Shown: piece by piece, positions 27,183 to 34,697 of the stretch
Numbering within the stretch: the stretch's first letter is position 1
Layout of the letters: each line of letters opens with the position of its first letter
DNA from: Bacteroidetes bacterium ADurb.Bin217
Lineage (GTDB): Bacteria > Bacteroidota > Bacteroidia > Bacteroidales > UBA1715
DNA length: 51,255 nucleotides
Assembly: GCA_002069975.1 (NCBI GenBank)
Contig: MWCJ01000017.1
Coordinates: 1 to 51,255, forward strand
Direction of reading: 5' to 3'
The notes under the pieces: model-generated
Database searches by the model: none
Told to the model about the DNA's origin: nothing
What the model saw: the letters and a program-made list of their open reading frames with translations, nothing else
Translations under genes and position numbers: made by a program

Positions 27183-28511
27183 TTATTGTTGTTTGCGTTC
27201 TGTTTTTCGTTGCATTATTGCATTTGCAATAATTTGAGCATCAATCATTGTTTCTATAGGGTCTACCAGTTGAAACTGTTTTTGCAAATACACTATGGTG
27301 CCATTAATGATTACCGTATCTACATCGTGTCCTTGCATAGCATACACTATGTGCGAATAAATGGAATACAATGGAACCAAATGTGGTTGGTTTATATTTA
27401 CCAAAATAATGTCAGCTTGTTTTCCAACTTCTAAACTGCCAACGATATGGTCTATGCCAAGAACTTTGGCTGCACCGCTGGTACACATATGTACAATATC
27501 TTGTGCCGGCAATACCGCAGCATCGCTCTGATTGAGTTTGTGTATAAGTGCCGCAACTTTCATTTCTTGAAACATATCGAGCGAATTGTTGCTTACAGAA
27601 CTATCGGTACCCAAACATACGGGTATGTCGGCCTGTAATAGTAAAGGAACCGGCGAAATACCGCTTACCAGCTTCATATTGCTCTGCGGATTATTTACTA
27701 CATGCACCTTTTGTTGTGCCATTATCTGACGGTCTTCGTCGCTTATGTAAACGCAGTGTGCTGCTATAGTTTTTCCATCAAACATGCCTAAGCTATGCAA
27801 ATATTGCACAGGCGTAAGATTGTGCGATGCCAAGCTGGTATTGTATTCGGCAATGGTTTCCGACACATGAATATGGAGAGGCACATTACATTCATTTGCC
27901 AATTGTCTGCAAGCTCGCAACACTTCTTCGCTACAAGTGTATGGACTATGCGGTGCCGGAATTATTTGCACAAGCGAATTGTTTGAATACTCGTGAATTA
28001 ATTGTTTTGTAGTTTCAATTGCTTGTGTGGGAGTATCAAAATCAGGAGCTTTGAAGTCGAGAATAGCTTGCCCCAATAAAGCACGCATATTCATTTCTTT
28101 GCAAATTTCGGCAATTGTAGGCGTAAAATAATACATATCGGCAAAACAGGTTGTGCCACTCATTATCATTTCCATGATACCCAACCGAGCACCTATTTCA
28201 ACATTTTCTTTGGTGCAAAATTCCGATTCGGTAGGAAAAATATGATGTTCGAGCCATTCTTTTAGTGGCATATCGTCTGCCATACCTTTGTAAATACTCA
28301 TAGCTGCATGGGTATGTGCGTTTATGAGGCCGGGCATTATCAAATTGCCTTGTGCATCTATTACGGTATGAGCTTCGAGGTGCGACACTGCCGATTCATC
28401 ACCAATATAGGTAATTATATTATTTTCAATACATAAACAACCATTTTCAATAATGTCAAATGATTCATTCATGGTAAGAATATAGGCATTCGTAATTTTT
28501 ATAGAAATCAT
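27183..28511 (-). CDS. mtaD: Amidohydrolase, MTA/SAH deaminase-like
   Basis: 442 residues of the cytosine-deaminase/TRZ-ATZ amidohydrolase group. Metal-binding and catalytic marks in order: PGLINAHTHAAMSIYKGMADDMPLKEWL (HxH near residue 65), GTTCFADMYYF, PHSPYTCSEEVLRAC, HIHVSETIAEY, AAHCVYISDED and LGTDSSVSNNSLDMFQEM. The pattern fits 5-methylthioadenosine/S-adenosylhomocysteine deaminases, which turn these into inosine derivatives and ammonia; related enzymes act on other purines or triazines, so the substrate is a best guess. Its first 4 nt overlap the end of the CDF gene (ATGA type), so the two are translationally coupled. Confidence 0.82.
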   Translation of the reverse strand: MISIKITNAYILTMNESFDIIENGCLCIENNIITYIGDESAVSHLEAHTVIDAQGNLIMPGLINAHTHAAMSIYKGMADDMPLKEWLEHHIFPTESEFCTKENVEIGARLGIMEMIMSGTTCFADMYYFTPTIAEICKEMNMRALLGQAILDFKAPDFDTPTQAIETTKQLIHEYSNNSLVQIIPAPHSPYTCSEEVLRACRQLANECNVPLHIHVSETIAEYNTSLASHNLTPVQYLHSLGMFDGKTIAAHCVYISDEDRQIMAQQKVHVVNNPQSNMKLVSGISPVPLLLQADIPVCLGTDSSVSNNSLDMFQEMKVAALIHKLNQSDAAVLPAQDIVHMCTSGAAKVLGIDHIVGSLEVGKQADIILVNINQPHLVPLYSIYSHIVYAMQGHDVDTVIINGTIVYLQKQFQLVDPIETMIDAQIIANAIMQRKTERKQQ

Positions 28512-29497
28512 GATTTTTTCAAAGAGTTTTTAGTGATTGATTCTACCGTCCATGGTTTTTGTTCTATAAACGAATGTTCGCGAATAGGACAATCAACATG
28601 GCTACATTCATGACAAAATGATTCGTTACACGCATCTACGTGTATGGTAATATCAAAACGCATATCGTAATGTTGTGCAATTATTTGTTTTAATATATCA
28701 CTTTCGGTATGAGCTTCTTCAATATTGAAATATTTTGGTAATCGTAAATCGCAATCAATATGATGCGTATTTCCATATTTTACAATCTTCACATTATGAA
28801 TATCAACCCAACTTGTTTTTCGATATTTCCATACAATATCTACTAATTTGTGAATGAGCATAAAATCGGCAGTATCCATTAAATTAGCAATTGTTTGTTT
28901 GAGAATAGAATAGCCCGTAGCAATAATTATAACACCAAATAGTAACGCAATTACACTATCTATCCATGCTATGTTGGTAATATATAAAATAAATAAGCCA
29001 ACAACTAAACCAATAGTAGAGTATGTGTCGGATTGTAAATGCTTACCGCCCGAAACCAACGCGATAGAATTGTGTTTTTTTCCAACTCGGATGCTATAAT
29101 ATCCCATAATAAAATTTATAGCACCGGCTATTGCAACTACCCATATACCTATGTCTATTTGTTGGATTGGAGCCGGTTCTATAAACCGCGAAACCGATTC
29201 GTATATAATAAAAATTCCGGCAAGAATAATTAGAATTCCTTCGAGCGAAGCCGACAGCATTTCTACTTTACCATGTCCAAAGGGGTGGTCGTCGTCATAG
29301 GGTTTAAGAGCAACACGAATGCTATATAAACTAATAATAGCAGTTACAATGTTTACAATACTTTCAAGAGCGTCGGTTAAAATTCCAACAGAATTGGTAA
29401 TAAAAAACACCGAAATTTTGGCAACAAACAAAACAATTGAAATTATAACAATACGTTTTTGAACTTTTATTTTTATTGAATCTGCTGTTGTATTCAT
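28508..29497 (-). CDS. Cation diffusion facilitator (CDF) metal transporter
   Basis: 329 residues. CDF proteins export divalent metals such as zinc, iron or manganese from the cytoplasm by proton antiport. Six membrane segments; metal-site marks SVGILTDALESIVNIVTA, DDDHPFGHGKVEMLSASLEG and GKHLQSDTYSTIGLVVG; then the cytoplasmic C-terminal domain with VDIHNVKIVKYGNTHHIDCDLRLP. The tail carries an unusual Cys/His cluster, CNESFCHECSHVDCPIREH, beyond the usual CDF end. The frame is open to 29515 from a TTG, but the ATG at 29497 gives a normal length and leaves 11 nt after the esterase stop. Metal identity unknown. Confidence 0.92.
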   Translation of the reverse strand: MNTTADSIKIKVQKRIVIISIVLFVAKISVFFITNSVGILTDALESIVNIVTAIISLYSIRVALKPYDDDHPFGHGKVEMLSASLEGILIILAGIFIIYESVSRFIEPAPIQQIDIGIWVVAIAGAINFIMGYYSIRVGKKHNSIALVSGGKHLQSDTYSTIGLVVGLFILYITNIAWIDSVIALLFGVIIIATGYSILKQTIANLMDTADFMLIHKLVDIVWKYRKTSWVDIHNVKIVKYGNTHHIDCDLRLPKYFNIEEAHTESDILKQIIAQHYDMRFDITIHVDACNESFCHECSHVDCPIREHSFIEQKPWTVESITKNSLKKS

Positions 29498-29508
29498 AGG
29501 TGTATAAT

Positions 29509-30888
29509 TTACCAAATTCTAAATTCAAATGTAGATGCCGGAAGACCTTGTGCATTGAAAAGTTCAATAAACGAGGCATTTCTGTATGAATAGCGAACAT
29601 ATACCGGTTTTGCTACCTGTTTTGATTGTACTTCTATTGTAGTACCTTTAATTATAGCATCGGCAGGTTTAAACTGTTTATCTTCGCCTGCAATTTGAAA
29701 GCCCGTAATTTTAGATTTTGCAAATAAACCTTGTGCATAATCAAAATCAATAGTAACCACATTTCCTTTTACTTTGTGCGATTTGTAGAGCGGTCCCGAA
29801 ACTGCAAATTGTGTTTTGTTGTATGTTTTGTTGAGAGCAATATGAGCGAAGCGTTTTCCAACATCCTGTTTGTTCGTGGGGTGAATATTCATAGTGTCGG
29901 CAGTGATGTCGGCAGTAACAACCATACCGGTATTGGCAACAGATAATGTTTGCCGTTGAGCATTCCGAATATCGGCACCACAGGTAGGACTTTCGTTATA
30001 GGTAAAGGGAGCAATTTGTGCAAAATAAAACGGAAATGTATATCCCCATTCTTGTCGCCACGAATTGATAAGCGTTGCAAATATTGTATGATATGTTTCG
30101 GGGTTAGCCACATTTGTTTCGCCTTGATACCACAACACTCCAGCAATTTTATATGACGTAATAGGAGCAATCATGGCATTGTATACACGCCCTGCTTCAC
30201 GGGGACTCCAGCCCATTTCAGGGATTTTAGTTGCCGCTTCTGCCAAAACCCTATTTGAACCCAACGATGCTTCGGGCAGCCACACTTCGGCAGGCGTGCC
30301 ACCCCAACTCGCATTTATAAGACCTATTGGCACATTTATTTCTTTTTGTACTTCGCGAGCAAAAAAGTATGCAACCGCACTAAAGTCTATCATAGTTTCG
30401 GGAGAACACACCGCCCAATTACCCGTAACGTCGAAGTTTGGTGAAAGTGCAGTACGATGGTTTACGGTAAAAAAGCGAATATTTGGATAGTTTGCTTTTG
30501 CAACTTCTTCTTGTGCATTGTCAATACCCAAACGAGCACTCCATTCCATATTCGATTGCCCCGAACACAGCCAGACTTCGCCCAAAAGTATATTTTTGAG
30601 TTCTATGGTTACATAACCTTTTACTGTAAGCGTAAAGGGACCACCAGCATTACCTGTTTTGAGAGTAACTTTCCAATTTGCTTGATTGTCGGTTATGGTT
30701 TTTACTGTATCATTGTTCCAACTACCTACTACAGTAATTTGTTCGTATGGCTTGCCCCAGCCCCACACGGTAATTTCGGAATTTTGTTGAAGCACCATAT
30801 TATCGGCAAAAATTGCCGGCAATACCACATTTGCGTGAGCTACAGTCATACTCAATAGAAATAAAAAAAAGATATATACTTGCTTCAT
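29509..30888 (-). CDS. Sialate O-acetylesterase-like secreted esterase
   Basis: 459 residues from MKQVYIFFLFLLSMTVAHAN (signal peptide); 25 upstream codons lie over the promoter and were dropped. The SASA-type catalytic block begins GEVWLCSGQSNMEWSARL with the nucleophile Ser (GQSNMEW) near residue 100. FINASWGGTPAEVWLPE-type sequence (LINASWGGTPAEVWLP) and AGVLWYQGETNVANPETY follow, all typical. A beta-sandwich lies before and after. The enzyme removes acetyl groups from sialic acids or other glycans in the periplasm; exact substrate unknown. It is the first gene of the minus-strand run toward the CDF, deaminase and GT2 genes. Confidence 0.9.
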   Translation of the reverse strand: MKQVYIFFLFLLSMTVAHANVVLPAIFADNMVLQQNSEITVWGWGKPYEQITVVGSWNNDTVKTITDNQANWKVTLKTGNAGGPFTLTVKGYVTIELKNILLGEVWLCSGQSNMEWSARLGIDNAQEEVAKANYPNIRFFTVNHRTALSPNFDVTGNWAVCSPETMIDFSAVAYFFAREVQKEINVPIGLINASWGGTPAEVWLPEASLGSNRVLAEAATKIPEMGWSPREAGRVYNAMIAPITSYKIAGVLWYQGETNVANPETYHTIFATLINSWRQEWGYTFPFYFAQIAPFTYNESPTCGADIRNAQRQTLSVANTGMVVTADITADTMNIHPTNKQDVGKRFAHIALNKTYNKTQFAVSGPLYKSHKVKGNVVTIDFDYAQGLFAKSKITGFQIAGEDKQFKPADAIIKGTTIEVQSKQVAKPVYVRYSYRNASFIELFNAQGLPASTFEFRIW

Positions 30889-30919
30889 ACGAGTTTGTTT
30901 ATTTGTGAAATATGAAACA

Positions 30920-30927
30920 CAAATATA
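30920..30927 (-). promoter_or_regulatory. -7 box of the esterase operon
   Basis: Minus-strand TATATTTG, perfect TAnnTTTG, 31 nt before the esterase start. No clean -33 element. Confidence 0.5.
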
Positions 30928-31050
30928 TGTTTTTTTGTAGTATTTAATACGTGATATGTTCAATTAATTGTAAAACAAAATAGCTCCACACCTTAGCTAT
31001 AATACTTATTAAAATCGTATTTTCATTTTTTAGACAACCGAGCATTCATG

Positions 31051-31277
31051 CTTTTCACCAACCTATTTGCTGTTTTACCCATGTAATCGCAACAAAAATG
31101 GCATGTGTCAAAAAACCTCTAAAAACATCTCTATTCCAACAATAGTAATACATCCGCAGGTTTTACCCCATATTTTGAAAACCAGAAAAATACCTTAGCG
31201 TCCATTTCCCAAAAAAACACCTGTGGACGCCAGAATTCAATACCGTATTGAGTTTGAGGCTTGCGTCCATTTTTTTC
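31051..31277. repeat. Repeat A, copy 1
   Basis: About 227 bp, from CTTTTCACCAACCTATTTGC to CTTGCGTCCATTTTTTT. By eye nearly identical to copies at 34347 and 35361. It holds an inverted pair GCGTCCA (31198-31204)/TGGACGC (31224-31230), a CAATAC-C-GTATTG palindrome and a final direct GCGTCCAT. It lies just upstream of the RHS toxin-like module. On the minus strand it has a short open frame (KPQTQYGIEFW ... GVKPADVLLLLE) that is not kept in copy 3. Confidence 0.9.
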
Positions 31278-31343
31278 GTTGATTTTTACAGGGTATATTT
31301 TTTTATTTGTTTTGGAGAGTATACCGGTTTCAAAAAAAATGAG

Positions 31344-31351
31344 TATATTTG
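31344..31351 (+). promoter_or_regulatory. -7 box of the RHS toxin/immunity module
   Basis: Perfect TATATTTG 25 nt before the start codon of the RHS C-terminal gene. No clear -33 TTTG. Confidence 0.55.
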
Positions 31352-31375
31352 ATATACCTAAATTTTGAACAAAAA

Positions 31376-32290
31376 ATGCATATCATATTCACATACAATT
31401 TTTTAAAGGGGAGTAACGGGTATAAGTCCGCATTTAATGGGCAAATGAAAGATGATGAGATTTATGGAGAAGGGAATACGTATTCTGCACAGTTTTGGGA
31501 GTATGATGCTAGGTTGGGAAGACGGTGGAATTTAGACCCTGTTGTAAAACCATTCTATAGTTCTTATGCGTGTTTTAGCAATAATCCAATTATTAGAATT
31601 GACCCAAATGGAGATGATGATTATTCTGTTGATAAAAAAGGGCAGGTTACAAAAATTGGCACAAATGATAAAGCAGATAATTATTATGATGCATCAAATA
31701 AAAATGGAATTCAAAAAGATGAGAAAGGAAACATAACAAATACTTTAATAACTTCAACAAAGGTAGGAGCTTTAAAAAAAATAGATAATTCAAAAGATGG
31801 TAAAGGTCAAAGTTTAGATTTTGGAGATAATTCAGAAGATGCTGACAAAGTTTTTAAATCTATTGCCAGATATAAAAATATTGAATATTCATATGCAAAA
31901 TATAATGATAATTTTTTAGATGAAAATGATGGTGTTTTATATGGAAAAAATATAGTTTATACCTCATTTGAGAAAGAACAAGAATCATATGGAGGAACTA
32001 AAATTGAACCAAGACACATGCAATTAGAAGTTCATAAGCATTTTCATCCTAAAGGTGAATATTATGATCGATTTACCCCAACACCTATTAATTCTGATAA
32101 TCCTGATGATAAATATACAGGTGATACAGGATTTGCACGTAAAATATTTGATCTTCAAAATCAATCTTTAAGGCGAAACGAAAAACTTGGCAAACCTAAA
32201 TTATCATTACCTAAAACTAAATTTTTTATTGTTACAGATCCAAACATATATGATATTGAATACAATAATGGTGGCAAAATTAGTAAATAA
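31376..32290 (+). CDS. Orphan RHS C-terminal fragment with candidate JAB-like metalloprotease toxin domain
   Basis: 304 residues. The first 65 residues after a short lead are the end of an RHS repeat-associated core: FNGQMKDDEIYGEGNTYSAQFWEYDARLGRRWNLDPV, then SYACFSNNPIIRIDPNGDDDY. In full RHS proteins this point marks the border to a variable toxin tip. The following 230 residues are the tip; near the end EVHKHFHPKGEYYDRFTP ... INSDNPDD offers HxH plus Ser/Asp ligands like a JAMM/JAB metal site. The long RHS shell is absent and no signal peptide is seen, so this is a displaced tip (orphan module) rather than a complete toxin. Its own -7 box and the overlapping immunity gene suggest it is kept as a unit. 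Toxin activity is inferred. Confidence 0.65.
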   Translation: MHIIFTYNFLKGSNGYKSAFNGQMKDDEIYGEGNTYSAQFWEYDARLGRRWNLDPVVKPFYSSYACFSNNPIIRIDPNGDDDYSVDKKGQVTKIGTNDKADNYYDASNKNGIQKDEKGNITNTLITSTKVGALKKIDNSKDGKGQSLDFGDNSEDADKVFKSIARYKNIEYSYAKYNDNFLDENDGVLYGKNIVYTSFEKEQESYGGTKIEPRHMQLEVHKHFHPKGEYYDRFTPTPINSDNPDDKYTGDTGFARKIFDLQNQSLRRNEKLGKPKLSLPKTKFFIVTDPNIYDIEYNNGGKISK

Positions 32291-32855
32291 TAAATTTTAT
32301 TATATATATATAATGTTAATTATATGTAATGTTGGATTTTCACAAGAAAGAGTTCAAAATGATTCACTTATGAAAATTGTCGAGTATAGAATAAAAGATT
32401 CGACGATTTATCCGATTTTAGATTCTGTAATTAAAATGGCAAATTCATGTTTATGTAATTACAATCAAAATGATATATATTTATGGCTTCAAATAGGATC
32501 GGATAAAGTTTTTTCAATCAAAAATATCTATTATTATTCAAATGATAAAAATATAAAAGGTGTGTTTTATTTTAAAAGTTATCTATTTGTTATTGCATCA
32601 AGTTATGATGATATTCAAAATGATACAATCCCAACTTTTCTTGAAAGAGAAGATAAATATTTAAATTTATTATTTAATTACAATAACTCTTATCATTATT
32701 TACAAACATTTGATTTTTTAATATCTTCAATAAATAATAATTGGTATTTTGATTCTATTCTACCTTGTGCAGGAGGAATTCAGAATATATGTAATAAGAA
32801 ACATTGTTTTAAAAGTAAAAAGATAAATAATTATATTAAAAAAAATGCTTATTAA
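32268..32855 (+). CDS. Candidate immunity protein, secreted
   Basis: 195 residues if started at ATG 32268, which overlaps the toxin-like gene by 23 nt; a later ATG at 32313 would still keep the signal-like segment IICNVGFSQ. The N-terminus (MVAKLVNNKFYYIYIMLIICNVGFSQ) looks like a signal peptide, so the protein would act outside the cytoplasm. The rest is Tyr/Asn-rich with no recognised domain. An overlapping small gene directly behind an RHS tip is the standard position for an immunity gene. The base composition is more AT-rich than that of the housekeeping genes, in keeping with an acquired gene. Confidence 0.6.
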   Translation: MVAKLVNNKFYYIYIMLIICNVGFSQERVQNDSLMKIVEYRIKDSTIYPILDSVIKMANSCLCNYNQNDIYLWLQIGSDKVFSIKNIYYYSNDKNIKGVFYFKSYLFVIASSYDDIQNDTIPTFLEREDKYLNLLFNYNNSYHYLQTFDFLISSINNNWYFDSILPCAGGIQNICNKKHCFKSKKINNYIKKNAY

Positions 32856-32871
32856 TCATCTACGCCTCTGC

Positions 32872-32907
32872 AACCACAAGTGTTAAGTGTTCGCGTCACT
32901 TGTGGTT
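32872..32907. repeat. Inverted repeat after the immunity gene
   Basis: AACCACAAGTG (32872-32882) and its exact reverse complement CACTTGTGGTT (32897-32907) with a 14-nt loop that itself contains AGTG...CACT. It stands 17 nt past the stop. No T-run follows, so it is either a weak terminator or a recombination/palindromic element. Confidence 0.65.
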
Positions 32908-32959
32908 AGTAAAGCTTTTAATGTAAATACTAATAAGAATAAAGAAATAAAGCCCCTGG

Positions 32960-33121
32960 CTGTCTACCGTCCTCTCTACGTAAAACTTCCGAATATTCGG
33001 AAAGCTTGATTTTAGTAGAGTGTAGCATACTAGTTACATCTAAGTCATCCGATGAAAATGTACCAAAGAACGATATATTTCCAAAAACCGATGTGTTTTG
33101 TAAGAAATTCATCGGATGACT
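32960..33121. repeat. Repeat B, copy 1 (162 bp)
   Basis: Starts CTGTCTACCGTCCTCTCTAC and ends at an inner-terminal inverted repeat AGTCATCCGATGAA (33043-33056)/TTCATCGGATGACT (33108-33121), 14 bp, perfect. Also holds the perfect 16-bp palindrome TTCCGAATATTCGGAA (32987-33002). Followed by GGCGTCCATTTTTT, the motif that ends repeat A. Second copy at 35521-35682, same length. Confidence 0.9.
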
Positions 33122-33245
33122 ATACAGCCTTGGCGTCCATTTTTTGTAAATTACGTAACAATGATATTTTGAAAGATAAACGCTGTCAGGAGCTACGCAC
33201 ACTGACAGGTTTTGTATTTTGAAATAAGCTTCGGGATATCTTCAG
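33122..33245. other. Non-coding stretch within the repeat region
   Basis: Between repeat B and the long inverted repeat. Holds the GGCGTCCAT motif (33132-33140) and a 7-bp hairpin CTGTCAG/CTGACAG (33183-33189/33202-33208). No gene seen. Confidence 0.5.
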
Positions 33246-33374
33246 AGGCTACGAGTATGCGTGTGTGGGCGGAAAGCTCAAAACTTAGAAACATTTTGAA
33301 AGCTGCTTTAGTCACGTGGTTTCATAATGTTTCTTAATTTTGAGCTTGAGCGGGAAGGTGCATTCTTGTAGCCT
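33246..33374. repeat. 129-bp imperfect inverted repeat
   Basis: Outer arms AGGCTACGAGTATGC/GCATTCTTGTAGCCT (13 of 15 match) and inner arms AGCTCAAAACTTAGAAACATT at 33275-33295 against 33326-33346 (about 19 of 21 match), separated by an unpaired G-rich internal loop. It is not at the end of a gene. It could be a MITE-like element or an RNA hairpin. Confidence 0.75.
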
Positions 33375-33385
33375 AGACTTTTTGT

Positions 33386-33410
33386 TTCTTTTGGGGCAAT
33401 GCCAAAAGAA
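33386..33410. repeat. Hairpin TTCTTTTGG/CCAAAAGAA
   Basis: A perfect 9-bp stem with a 7-nt loop directly beside the 129-bp inverted repeat, probably part of the same element. Confidence 0.6.
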
Positions 33411-33429
33411 AAAGAAGAAATAAATAATT

Positions 33430-33466
33430 CTGCGTCAATTTCCCCCAAAAAAAAACCAGTGGGCTA
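33430..33466. repeat. Degenerate copy of the repeat A core
   Basis: TGCGTCAATTTCCCCC ... ACCAGTGGGC matches the TAGCGTCCATTTCCC ... ACCTGTGGACGC core of repeat A with several changes. It stands directly upstream of the HEPN/MNT module, the same place repeat A takes before the other modules. Confidence 0.55.
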
Positions 33467-33503
33467 AATTACTAAATAAACGTGCGTTCGTTTATTTTTT
33501 TTG

Positions 33504-33511
33504 TATCTTTG
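33504..33511 (+). promoter_or_regulatory. -7 box of the HEPN/MNT module
   Basis: TATCTTTG, perfect TAnnTTTG, 16 nt before the HEPN start; it also shows that the longer upstream frame is not translated. Confidence 0.6.
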
Positions 33512-33526
33512 AAACAAAATGATACG

Positions 33527-33913
33527 ATGGATAATAAAATAAAATATTGGATTGACATTTCTGATTATGATTTAGAAACAGCAGAAGCTATGTTTCATAG
33601 TAAGAGATATTTATATGTTGGTTTCATGTGTCATCAAACAATAGAAAAAGCATTTAAAGCGTATTTTACAAAAATTAAATCTGAAACAGCACCTTATACA
33701 CACAGTTTATCTTTTCTTGCAAAAAGGGGAGAATTCTATGATTCGCTTTCAGAAGAACAAAAAGAATTTATTGACCAAGTTGAACCATTGAATATTGAAG
33801 CTCGATATCCTTCTCACAAAGAAAGGTTGATGCGTAGTTTAACAGATTCAAAATGTATTGAAATTATTCAAAAAACTAAAGAATTACAACAATGGATAAA
33901 AGAGAGGCTATAA
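33527..33913 (+). CDS. HEPN domain protein (partner of MNT nucleotidyltransferase)
   Basis: 128 residues from MDNKIKYWIDISDYDLETAEAMF. The all-helical HEPN pattern is clear: DYDLETAEAMFHSKRYLYVGFMCHQTIEKAFKAYF, then the ARYPSHKERLM region. In type VII toxin-antitoxin pairs HEPN is the RNase toxin with an Rx4-6H motif, and MNT is the antitoxin that modifies it with AMP. Here I see only RYPSH (three residues between Arg and His), so the RNase motif is not in standard form; the pair may have another role. The gene overlaps the MNT gene by 22 nt. Confidence 0.85.
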   Translation: MDNKIKYWIDISDYDLETAEAMFHSKRYLYVGFMCHQTIEKAFKAYFTKIKSETAPYTHSLSFLAKRGEFYDSLSEEQKEFIDQVEPLNIEARYPSHKERLMRSLTDSKCIEIIQKTKELQQWIKERL

Positions 33914-34194
33914 AAAAAGTAAAGGCATATCGACATTTATTGAAGGATTATTTTCAACTTGAGAATGTGTATCTTTTTGGTTCATATGCTAAAAATACAT
34001 ATAATGAAGATAGTGATATTGATGTCGCTATCGTTGTAAAACATGTTGAAGGTGATTATTTTTCAATACATCCATTACTTTGGAAATTACGTCGACAAAT
34101 TGATGATAGAATAGAACCTATTTTAATAGAAAAGGATTTTGATGATGCAAATTTTCTTGCAGAAGTTCAGCGTAATGGAATTGAAATAGCTTGA
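33892..34194 (+). CDS. MNT-type minimal nucleotidyltransferase
   Basis: 100 residues with the pol-beta-like motif GSYAKNTYNEDSDIDVAIVV (GSx10DxD) near residues 32-50, and a third acidic position near DRIEPILIEKD. Minimal nucleotidyltransferases pair with HEPN proteins and in type VII systems AMPylate the HEPN toxin. The ATG lies inside the end of the HEPN gene (22-nt overlap), so they are co-translated. The last codons and the TGA fall exactly on the start of repeat C, so the 3' end of this gene was joined to foreign sequence there. Confidence 0.88.
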   Translation: MDKREAIKKVKAYRHLLKDYFQLENVYLFGSYAKNTYNEDSDIDVAIVVKHVEGDYFSIHPLLWKLRRQIDDRIEPILIEKDFDDANFLAEVQRNGIEIA

Positions 34195-34346
34195 TTTTTT
34201 TAATGACAAAATACTGTTTCCGGAAAAATTGGAAAAAGCAAATGATATGTTGCGTAAAATTGGATTACCTAAATAAAAAACAACGTAAATATAAAACCAA
34301 AATAACTTCGGCACTACCCAAGTGAGTTTAAATAAAAAACAGTTAG
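34189..34346 (+). repeat. Repeat C, copy 1, with the amputated tail of a small gene
   Basis: 158 bp nearly identical to 35203-35360. In copy 2 the first 100 bp are the coding end of the 51-residue gene. Here the same reading (LDFFNDKILFPEKLEKANDM ... IGLPK) has lost its start and now begins inside the last codon of the MNT gene; a stop comes slightly early. It is thus a gene fragment, followed by the shared CGGCACTACCCAAGTGAG segment and then repeat A copy 2. Confidence 0.88.
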
Positions 34347-34579
34347 CTTTTCACCAACCTATTTGCTGTTTTACCCATGCAATCGCACCAAAAATAGCAT
34401 GTGTCAAAAAACCTCTAAAAACATCTCTATTCCAACAATAGTAATACATCCGCAGCTTTTACCCCATATTTTGAAAACCAGAAAAATACCTTAGCGTCCA
34501 TTTCCCCAAAAAACACCCGTTGACGCCACAATTCAATACTGTATTGGGTTTGGGGCTTGCGTCCATTTTTTTGTGTTTT
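34347..34579. repeat. Repeat A, copy 2
   Basis: Matches copy 1 over its whole length, with the same GCGTCCA/inverted partner arrangement (GTTGACGCC here, one change in the inverted arm) and the final CTTGCGTCCATTTTTTT. It lies between the HEPN/MNT module and the DUF6934-like module. A 92-codon minus-strand open frame across it is not considered a gene. Confidence 0.9.
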
Positions 34580-34646
34580 TTTATAGTGTGTGGATACTTT
34601 ATTTGGAGCTTGCGTCATTTTTTTTAGAAAAATTTTAAGATTGCAA

Positions 34647-34678
34647 ATTGACTTTAAACCTATATTTATATACATTTG
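34647..34678 (+). promoter_or_regulatory. Promoter of the DUF6934-like module
   Basis: TTG at 34648-34650 and TACATTTG at 34671-34678 with 20 nt between; ATG 19 nt later. One of the best promoter matches in the window. Confidence 0.75.
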
Positions 34679-34697
34679 CAAATATTCAAAATAAAAT

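Noticed and set aside
32930..33202. 90-codon minus-strand frame across repeat B copy 1
   Set aside because: It runs through the palindrome and both inverted arms of a non-coding repeat and is not kept intact in copy 2; no family resemblance.
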